Positions 58,652-64,000 of a stretch of DNA of 64,000 bases are shown here, in pieces (the first letter of the stretch is position 1; every line of letters begins with the position of its first letter). The notes under the pieces are model-generated. The model did no database searches and was not told the DNA's origin. It was given only the letters and a program-made list of their open reading frames with translations. Source of the DNA: CBDFGS01 sp965247255. GTDB lineage: Bacteria; Chloroflexota; Dehalococcoidia; Lucifugimonadales; CAUZJF01. The stretch covers positions 1 through 64,000 of the forward strand of contig CBDFGS010000008.1 in the NCBI GenBank assembly GCA_965247255.1, given 5' to 3'. The position numbers and the translations under genes were made by a program.

Positions 58652-60319
58652 ATGTCTGAGCGCATCCTCGTGGCCGTGGCCTGGCCCTACGCGAACGGCT
58701 CGATGCATATCGGCCAGGCGGCGGGCGCCTACATCCCCGCCGACATCTTCGCCCGCTACCACCGGCTGAAGGGCAATGAGGTGCTCATGGTGTCCGGGAG
58801 CGACTCGCATGGCACTCCGGTCACCTTGGAAGCTGAGAAGCGCGGTGTGTCGCCCGACGAGGTCTTCAGCCAGTACCACGACGAGTTCCTGGACAACTGG
58901 AAGCGCCTCGGCATCAGCTTCGATCTGTTCACTTCGACTCACACGGACAACCATATCGCCGTCGCGCAGGACATGTTCCTGACGCTGCTGAAGAAGGGCT
59001 ACATCTACAAAGACACCATGTCCCAGCCCTATTGCCGGACGGACAGCCGTTTCCTGGCCGACCGATACGTGGGCGGCGAGTGTCCCCACTGCGGCTTCGA
59101 CGGCGCCAAGGGCGACCAGTGCGATAACTGCGGGCGCACGCTGGACCCCGAGGAGCTGGTGGGAATCACCTGCCTCCTGTGCGGAGACACCCCGGTCTTC
59201 AAGGACACCGAGCACTTCTTCTTTAAGCTGACCGCGTTCGGCGACCAGCTCCGGGACTGGATCGAGCCGCGGGAGCACTGGCGGCCGAACGTGCGCAACC
59301 TCTCTCTCGGATTCCTGGAAGGCGGACTCCGGGACAGCGCTATCACAAGGGACATCGAGTGGGGCGTCCCGGTACCTCTGGAGGGGTACGAGGGCAAGCG
59401 CATCTACGTTTGGTTCGAGGCGGTAATGGGCTACCTTTCCGCCTCCATCGAGTGGGCAAAGGCCAATGGCGACGAGACTAAGTGGCAGGACTTCTGGCAA
59501 GACGACTGCAAGGCGTACTACTTCATGGGGAAGGACAACATCCCTTTCCACACGCTTCGCTGGCCGGCGATGCTGCTGGGGTACGGTGGGCTTAACCTCC
59601 CCTACGACGTGCCCGCCAACGAATACCTGGTTCTGGAGGGGCTAAAGGTGTCTACGAGTCGCAACTGGGCCGTCTGGCTGCCGGACTACCTGGACAGGTA
59701 CGAGCCCGACCCGCTGCGGTTTGTCGTCGCGGCGAATATGCCGGAGACCAGCGACTCGGACTTCTCTTGGCGCGAGTACGTCCGCAGCAACAACGACGAG
59801 CTTGTGGCGACGTATGGCAACCTAGTTCACCGGGTCTTGAGCATGACTGAGCGGTATTTCGATGGCGAGGTCCCCCCTCGTGGCAAGATGGACGGCGAGG
59901 CGACGGCGCTGTTGCAGGAGGCCGGTAAGCAGTTTGGCGAGACGGGCGCCAACATCGAGCTCTGTAAGTTCCGCGCTGGGATAGGATCGGCGATGGCGCT
60001 GGCCCGGTCGGCCAACCGATACCTCGATCTCAAGGCCCCGTGGCAGGCCATCAAGCATGACCGTGCGGACGCGGCTACGACGCTCTGGGTGTCTCTGGCC
60101 GTGGTCAACTGCCTGAAGACCGCGCTGTACCCGTTCCTCCCCTTCAGCTCTGAGACGCTGCACACCATGCTCGGTCTCGAAGGCACGATTCAGAGCGAGG
60201 GGTGGCGGTGGAGCGAGGAATCGCTCCAGCCAGGCCAAAAGATCAACAGCCCGGCGCCCCTTTTCGCGAAGCTGGACGAGGCGATCATCGAGCGGGAAAC
60301 CGAGAAGATCGGGCAATGA
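58652..60319 (+). CDS. metG: Methionyl-tRNA synthetase
   Basis: This 555-residue class I synthetase has the HIGH motif in PYANGSMHIGQAAGAYI (residues 11-27), the zinc knuckle CPHCGFDGAKGDQCDNC, ECDNCGRTL-type second pair, FMGKDNIPFHTLRWPAMLLG, and the KMSKS-type loop in degenerate form, LKVSTSRNWAVW. The anticodon-binding helical domain follows. There is no C-terminal EMAP-II-like dimerisation domain, so the protein is of the short type. It lies directly after rsmI, a frequent bacterial pairing. Confidence 0.96.
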   Translation: MSERILVAVAWPYANGSMHIGQAAGAYIPADIFARYHRLKGNEVLMVSGSDSHGTPVTLEAEKRGVSPDEVFSQYHDEFLDNWKRLGISFDLFTSTHTDNHIAVAQDMFLTLLKKGYIYKDTMSQPYCRTDSRFLADRYVGGECPHCGFDGAKGDQCDNCGRTLDPEELVGITCLLCGDTPVFKDTEHFFFKLTAFGDQLRDWIEPREHWRPNVRNLSLGFLEGGLRDSAITRDIEWGVPVPLEGYEGKRIYVWFEAVMGYLSASIEWAKANGDETKWQDFWQDDCKAYYFMGKDNIPFHTLRWPAMLLGYGGLNLPYDVPANEYLVLEGLKVSTSRNWAVWLPDYLDRYEPDPLRFVVAANMPETSDSDFSWREYVRSNNDELVATYGNLVHRVLSMTERYFDGEVPPRGKMDGEATALLQEAGKQFGETGANIELCKFRAGIGSAMALARSANRYLDLKAPWQAIKHDRADAATTLWVSLAVVNCLKTALYPFLPFSSETLHTMLGLEGTIQSEGWRWSEESLQPGQKINSPAPLFAKLDEAIIERETEKIGQ

Positions 60320-60436
60320 AGCGGGCGTAGAGGCGATCGAGCCCGCTAGGGCCTTTCTGCAATTGTCGCGCGGAGGGACGTCGCGTGACAGAACCTGGGC
60401 TATAAGGTCGCCCCGATATCGCGGATAGTCGGAAAC

Positions 60437-60465
60437 TGTCATTCCGAGCGCAGCGAGGAATCTAA
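60437..60465. repeat. 29-bp direct repeat before the GIY-YIG gene
   Basis: A 29-bp word (TGTCATTCCGAGCGCAGCGA onward to GAATCTAA) is repeated exactly at 60798-60826. The two copies frame the GIY-YIG gene with 11 and 13 bp to spare. Confidence 0.9.
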
Positions 60466-60475
60466 AGATCTCGTA

Positions 60476-60784
60476 ATGAATCACCGCCAGTACTACGTAT
60501 ACATCCTCACCAACGGGAAGAGGACTCTATACACAGGGATCACGAATGATCTTGTGCGCCGAGTATACGAGCACAAACAGAAACTCGTGGATGGGTTCAC
60601 CAAGAAGTACAATCTCAGTTGGCTGGTTCATTATGAGGAAACCGAAGACGTTCGGTCTGCCATTGCTCGAGAGAAGCAGATCAAAGGCTGGCGTCGCAAC
60701 ATAAAGATAGCGTTGGTAGAAGTGGAGAATCCCAAATGGCGAGACCTCGCCATGGACTGGTTTGACGATGCGTCACCGCCGTAG
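60476..60784 (+). CDS. GIY-YIG nuclease-domain protein (UPF0213/YhbQ-like)
   Basis: This 102-residue protein is a single GIY-YIG domain: the motif appears as YYVYILTNGKRTLYTGITNDL (YVY...YTG), with the catalytic Arg in VRRVYEHK and the Glu in SAIAREKQIKGWRR. Small proteins of this type are common and thought to be nucleases with no fixed pathway. The GC content is lower than in its neighbours. The gene lies exactly between two 29-bp direct repeats, which suggests it moves, or is spread, together with them. Confidence 0.92.
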   Translation: MNHRQYYVYILTNGKRTLYTGITNDLVRRVYEHKQKLVDGFTKKYNLSWLVHYEETEDVRSAIAREKQIKGWRRNIKIALVEVENPKWRDLAMDWFDDASPP

Positions 60785-60797
60785 ACCCTCCATCTAG

Positions 60798-60826
60798 TGT
60801 CATTCCGAGCGCAGCGAGGAATCTAA
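60798..60826. repeat. 29-bp direct repeat after the GIY-YIG gene
   Basis: Second exact copy of the 60437-60465 word. Confidence 0.9.
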
Positions 60827-60890
60827 GGGCTATGGTGGTACAGCGGAGCCGGGGATAGAGCCGTTCGCGCCTTTAGACCCTTCGCCCCGA

Positions 60891-61010
60891 GGCGGGACTC
60901 AGGGTGACATCGCGTTGGTGGCGGGGACTCAGGGTGACACCGCGTTGGTGGCGGGGACTCAGGGTGACAGTGCGTTGGGGGCGGGACTGAGGGTGACAGT
61001 AGGTGAGCGG
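60891..61010. repeat. 30-bp tandem repeat (about 3.7 units)
   Basis: A 30-bp unit containing GGCGGGGACTCAGGGTGACA followed by CCGCGTTGGT is repeated three times with few changes and then partly a fourth time. There are no spacers, so it is not a CRISPR array. It is intergenic. Confidence 0.85.
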
Positions 61011-61019
61011 CAGATTGAG

Positions 61020-61079
61020 GTAGGGGCAGGGCTTGCCCTGCCTCTCCATGGGCCGGGCGCGGCAAGCAGCGCCCCTACG
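61020..61079. repeat. Composite palindromic repeat with GTAGGGGC arms
   Basis: Outer arms GTAGGGGC and GCCCCTAC enclose an inner palindrome (GGCAGGGCTTGCCCTGCC) and GGGCGCGGCAAGCAGCG. It belongs to the same dispersed family as 30317-30345. Confidence 0.7.
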
Positions 61080-61164
61080 AAGGTCACACTGGCCAAAAGG
61101 CGGGAAGACAAATGTCGCCGTTGAGTTCCCCCCAAGAGCGCGCATAGTCAGGTTGAGCTGAGCA

Positions 61165-62220
61165 TTGCAAGCGACTCCGGCGTTTCGACACACTCGTGAG
61201 CAGCTACTTCAGGCAGTAAAAGGCCGCGGAAGGAGTCACGCCGTCCCGCTCTCCGAGCGCCTCCATCAGGCCTACGAGCCTGTCAGCGACGCGCTCGAGC
61301 GGGTCAAAGGCAACCTCCTCGAACTGGCCGAGGACCAGTCCCCTTTCCTGGCCGAGCTCCTCGACCACGTCCTCGAGACCAAGGGCAAGAGGCTGAGGCC
61401 GGCTATTACGCTCCTGGCTTCGCGTTTCCATCCAAACGACGGGAAGACGGCAGAGGTGATGGCCTCCGCGGTCGAGCTTCTCCACATCGCCAGTCTCATC
61501 CACGACGACACAGTGGACAATTCCGATATACGCCGCGGGAAGGCGACGATCAGCAGCCGCTGGGGTGGAAATGCGGCCGTTCTCCTCGGGGACTACGTGT
61601 TCGCTACCTCTGCAACGTTCGTTTGCGATACTGGGAACATCCAGGTCATACGCCGGTTCTCGGAGACGATCATGGAGCTCTCCGCGGGCGAGCTACAAGA
61701 GATGGAGGACGCGTACAGTCCCGTTCAGCCGCGTGAAAGTTACCTGGAACGCATCTACAACAAGACGGCGTCGCTGTTTACCACCGCAGCGGAGTCAGGG
61801 GCGGTGCTCAGTGGCGCCGCCACGCCGGTGTGTGAAGCGTTGAAGGTCTACGGGTACCACCTCGGCATGGCGTTTCAGATCGTCGACGATATCCTGGACT
61901 TCGACGCCACCCGGCAGGAGGTGGGCAAGCCCGTCGGCAACGACCTGGCGCAGGGGACCGTCACACTACCCGCGATCATAGCCCTGGAGCGTCAAGGTCC
62001 GGATGGCGCCGTAGGGGCTTTCCTTCGCGGACCGGGCGACGAGGGCAGCATGAGGCGCGCGGTAAAATCGATACAGGAATCATCGGTCCTTGATGAGGCG
62101 TACGGCGTGGCGGCGGACTTCTGCGGTCGCGCCCTCGACAGCTTGGAGCTCCTCGATGCGAGTCCTGCGCGTGACTCGCTGGAGGAGCTGGTCTCGTCTG
62201 CGGTCTGGCGGCGGAGCTGA
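61165..62220 (+). CDS. Polyprenyl diphosphate synthase
   Basis: This 351-residue trans-isoprenyl synthase elongates allylic diphosphates with IPP. The first Asp-rich motif is ASLIHDDTVDNSDIRRG (DDxxD) and the second is FQIVDDILDFDATRQEVGKPVGNDL. GKRLRPAITLL at about residue 75 binds IPP. The LLGDYVFATSATFV region before the first motif's chain-length residues suggests a medium- to long-chain product, such as the side chain of menaquinone, but this is inference. The start is TTG at 61165 with little ribosome site, so it may begin later. It converges with the selenoprotein candidate, 8 bp apart. Confidence 0.93.
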   Translation: MQATPAFRHTREQLLQAVKGRGRSHAVPLSERLHQAYEPVSDALERVKGNLLELAEDQSPFLAELLDHVLETKGKRLRPAITLLASRFHPNDGKTAEVMASAVELLHIASLIHDDTVDNSDIRRGKATISSRWGGNAAVLLGDYVFATSATFVCDTGNIQVIRRFSETIMELSAGELQEMEDAYSPVQPRESYLERIYNKTASLFTTAAESGAVLSGAATPVCEALKVYGYHLGMAFQIVDDILDFDATRQEVGKPVGNDLAQGTVTLPAIIALERQGPDGAVGAFLRGPGDEGSMRRAVKSIQESSVLDEAYGVAADFCGRALDSLELLDASPARDSLEELVSSAVWRRS

Positions 62221-62228
62221 CGCTCGCC

Positions 62229-62735
62229 CTAACGCTCTCCGGCAGAGTCGCCCGCGCTTCGGACCCTGGCCTTGATGGTTCCCACATCGGGCAGCGAACC
62301 TCCCTGAGTGAAAAGGAGCTCGCCTGCCCCGTCGAACACCAGGAACGTTGGCACGAGGTAGACTCCGTAGGCGCGCATCACGTCCCGCCCCGCGGGCTCC
62401 ATGGCGTTCAGCCTCAGCACCAGGGCCTGGGACTCCAGGTCTCGCTCCAGCCGGTCCACGACCGGCCTCGCCGCCAGGCACACCGCTCAGAAGTCCGAAT
62501 ACACCTCCACTACCATCGGGACGCCGCCTTGCGTCAGGGACAGCACCTCGTCAAGGCTTGCGGCCTGGCTGGCGCCGGAGCGAAGCACCAGGAAGACGAG
62601 AAACAGCGCCACTGCGGTCCCGCCAACCACGATCAGGCGTTCCCGCCATGCGCCGAGCCGCCAGACTCCGGTGGTGACCACGATCAACAGGAATGAGGCC
62701 AGCAGCAGGTATGAGGTCTGGTTGAGGGTCTGCAT
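62229..62735 (-). CDS. Candidate selenoprotein: membrane-anchored thioredoxin-like protein (UGA as Sec in UxxC)
   Basis: Two adjacent frames are one gene. The first half has two membrane helices (SYLLLASFLLIVVTTGVWRL and LIVVGGTAVALFLVFLVL) and runs into PMVVEVYSDF, the strand before a thioredoxin active site. Then comes TGA (62487-62489, codon 83), followed in the same frame by AVCLAARPVVDRLERDLE, AYGVYLVPTFLVFDGAGELL with the cis-Pro loop, and a normal stop. The site therefore reads U-A-V-C where relatives have C-x-x-C. A hairpin with a GU-containing loop lies 20 nt downstream. The basic loop between the helices suggests an extracytoplasmic redox domain. It starts one base after the GNAT stop. 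A nonsense mutation is the alternative. Confidence 0.72.
62450..62467 (-). promoter_or_regulatory. Candidate bacterial SECIS element
   Basis: Downstream of the in-frame TGA the minus strand has GCCGGT-CGTGG-ACCGGC, a 6-bp stem (7 with a G-U pair) with a 5-nt loop containing GU. The stem begins 20 nt after the TGA and the loop GU lies about 28 nt after it, inside the 16-37 nt window reported for bacterial SECIS elements bound by SelB. Confidence 0.6.
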
Positions 62736-62736
62736 A

Positions 62737-63165
62737 CTACGGAATCCGCTTCCCCATGCTGATCCTGTCTTCGACGGCATATCCGATGCTGCGGTAGAAG
62801 TCGGTCACCTCCTGGTTGTCCGCTCGTACCTGAAGGTTGATCTTCGTGCATCCGTATTCCACAAGACGTGACTCGACTTCGGCCATTAGCCGCCTGCCAA
62901 GTCCGCTTCGCCGATGCTCAGGCGCCACAGCCACAAGGTAGACCCAGCCGCGATGTCCATCGTAGCCACCCATCGCTGTTCCGACCACCTTGCTACCGAG
63001 CTCTCCGACCAGAAACAGGTCTCGTTGAGTTGTTAGCTTCTTTGCGATGATTGTCGCTGGATCGTTCCAAGGCGAAGGATCGGGAAAGACCGTGCCCCAA
63101 AGGACGGTCACCGCGGCTTCGTCGCTCTCGCGATACGGTCTAACTTCGAAGGTATTCCCAGGCAT
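62737..63165 (-). CDS. GNAT-family acetyltransferase (YpeA-like)
   Basis: This 142-residue protein shows the GNAT fold: EVRPYRESDEAAVTVLW at the start, KVVGTAMGGYDGHRGWVYLVAVAPEHRRSGLGRRLMAEVESRL with the acetyl-CoA loop RRSGLGRR, and VRADNQEVTDFYRSIGYAVEDRISMGK at the end. This is typical of the YpeA/RimI-like group. The acceptor is unknown. Its stop lies one base before the start of the selenoprotein candidate, so the two genes are probably co-translated. Confidence 0.93.
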   Translation of the reverse strand: MPGNTFEVRPYRESDEAAVTVLWGTVFPDPSPWNDPATIIAKKLTTQRDLFLVGELGSKVVGTAMGGYDGHRGWVYLVAVAPEHRRSGLGRRLMAEVESRLVEYGCTKINLQVRADNQEVTDFYRSIGYAVEDRISMGKRIP

Positions 63166-63215
63166 TGCCGCTCCGTTCCGGCGGTAGCTAAAGTATATGT
63201 GTCCTGAGTCGGGAA

Positions 63216-63310
63216 TTGCTCCGACCGGCCTTCGACCGGCTCAGAGCCTGTGCTGAGCTCGCCGAAGTACTGAACGGACATCTTGTTCGCGGTGAGCTCG
63301 TCGAACCCCT
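63216..63310. repeat. Dispersed palindromic repeat (CTTCGACCGGCTCAG type)
   Basis: Inverted segments GCCTTCGACCGGCTCAG...CTGAGCTCGCCGAAG and GTGAGCTCGTCGAAC resemble the intergenic repeat pieces near 29600 and 42250. Confidence 0.55.
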
Positions 63311-63403
63311 CGCCTGTGCTTCAGTGTAGCGGGGAAACGAGAGTCCGCACACAGACCATATTAGATAGAATGGCTCAAGCCAAGTCTGGAATGGAGGGCC
63401 TAC

Positions 63404-64000
63404 ATGCCTACTATACGCACCTATGACTACGCGATGAGCAGCGAGAAGTCCATGAAGCAGGGTGTGCAGACCCTGCGTGGGTCTCACGACATCGTTCCCG
63501 GAGAGTCCATGGAGATCGGTAGCCGACGGCAACTACTGATGGACCGCCATGTAGTGGACGACTTGAACGGGGCATTCCGCACAGTTCACCAGCCAGCCAA
63601 GCACCCGGCCAACCCCGTGATATCCAGCGAGCCAGGCAAGGACGAAGACGGCCCGCACAGCTTCGGCACTGTGCTGAGGGAGAGCGACAGCGGCAAGTTC
63701 CGCATGTGGACGGGCACCGTCGACTCGAGCATCCTCGCCAAGCATGGCAAGGCGGCGCCCGGTTCCTCGGTGTGCGTCTACTTCGAGTCCGACGACGGTA
63801 TCGAGTGGCGTCGGCCCAGCCTCGGACTGTTCGAGCACTGGGGAGACAAGAGCAACAACGTTTTCTGGAATAGCCTCATGGACTACGTGGTGCCTTTGCC
63901 GGAGCGCATGTGGGACAAAGGGCGGTACGCGCTCATGTACCAGCCGACCGTGGATACGGATATCGGGTTGCCGGACGAGAATCCCATGCTGAAGCACTTC
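63404..64000 (+). CDS. Glycosidase-like beta-propeller protein, partial (runs off the window)
   Basis: The frame opens at ATG 63404 with GGAGGGCC upstream and stays open to the last base, giving 199 residues. It contains GSRRQLLMDRHVVDDLNGAFRTVHQPAKHPANPVI, then FGTVLRESDSGKFRMWTGTVD and VCVYFESDDGIEWRRPSLGLF. These are the blade patterns of GH43/GH32-like proteins of the planctomycete/Chloroflexi type in which LLFDDHLI-like openings are common. It resembles the protein at 15253-16224 only in general layout. The C-terminal part is outside the window. Confidence 0.7.
   Translation, partial: MPTIRTYDYAMSSEKSMKQGVQTLRGSHDIVPGESMEIGSRRQLLMDRHVVDDLNGAFRTVHQPAKHPANPVISSEPGKDEDGPHSFGTVLRESDSGKFRMWTGTVDSSILAKHGKAAPGSSVCVYFESDDGIEWRRPSLGLFEHWGDKSNNVFWNSLMDYVVPLPERMWDKGRYALMYQPTVDTDIGLPDENPMLKHF

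Noticed and set aside
60891..61010. Possible CRISPR array
   Set aside because: The 30-bp units are directly adjacent with no spacers and no cas genes occur in the window.
62229..62483. Independent 84-residue thioredoxin fragment starting at GTG
   Set aside because: It has no ribosome site, begins in the middle of the active-site helix and is in the same frame as the preceding gene; reading through the TGA explains both halves better.

Overview
The window is high-GC bacterial chromosomal DNA, most likely from an uncultivated Chloroflexi lineage of the Dehalococcoidia/SAR202 type. That placement is inference. It rests on the mix of paralogous Gfo/Idh oxidoreductases, luciferase-like flavoenzymes, NHL and WD40-like propellers, DUF1800, a DUF2089/DUF4097/SHOCT-like cluster, and many intergenic palindromes. 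There is no rRNA operon or CRISPR array.

Region 1 (1-25.6 kb) is accessory and mobile-element rich. It holds an orphan uracil-DNA-glycosylase-like gene, a complete IS3-family element with 4-bp target repeats, a DUF1800 gene, a Gfo/Idh oxidoreductase with the wreck of a tandem duplicate behind it, a 3' fragment of tRNA-Thr(CGT) preceded by three 11-bp direct repeats, an IS21-family element sitting exactly between two 65-bp direct repeats, a broken epimerase gene, a GH127-like glycosidase, a tmRNA 3'-end-like fragment, a luciferase-like monooxygenase and a beta-propeller glycosidase-like protein. Two closely similar NHL lipoproteins lie in opposite orientation around this block. A minus-strand run follows (large NHL protein, AAC(3)-like acetyltransferase, epimerase, S51-like peptidase, SIS-domain protein), then a sugar isomerase/epimerase on the plus strand. 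The theme is carbohydrate and small-molecule catabolism plus genomic-island debris.

Region 2 (25.7-33.3 kb) is core: gltX, a WD40-like propeller, a truncated substrate-binding lipoprotein, yqeY with a textbook promoter, purQ and purL. Downstream of purL is an orphan promoter-structure-terminator unit that may be an undescribed small RNA. Region 3 (33.5-37.2 kb) holds two transposons; the IS1380-family one has cut a proteasome-like Ntn-hydrolase gene in two, and removing it with one TTTAG copy restores the reading frame.

Region 4 (37.3-63.2 kb) is mostly housekeeping: fmdB-dtd, nadC, an orphan sigma region-4-like protein, a NYN-domain nuclease, rsmA-ispE, SRP RNA, the DUF2089/membrane/DUF4097/SHOCT-like cluster, tRNA-Leu(TAG), lepA, dehydrogenases, a HIT protein, a membrane-fused molybdopterin oxidoreductase, rsmI, metG, a GIY-YIG gene between direct repeats, and a polyprenyl synthase. 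The most interesting gene is at 62229-62735 (minus): a membrane-anchored thioredoxin-like protein in which an in-frame TGA replaces the first cysteine of the CxxC motif. A hairpin with a GU loop lies at the distance expected for a bacterial SECIS element, so it is probably an undescribed selenoprotein. The window ends inside a glycosidase-like gene.
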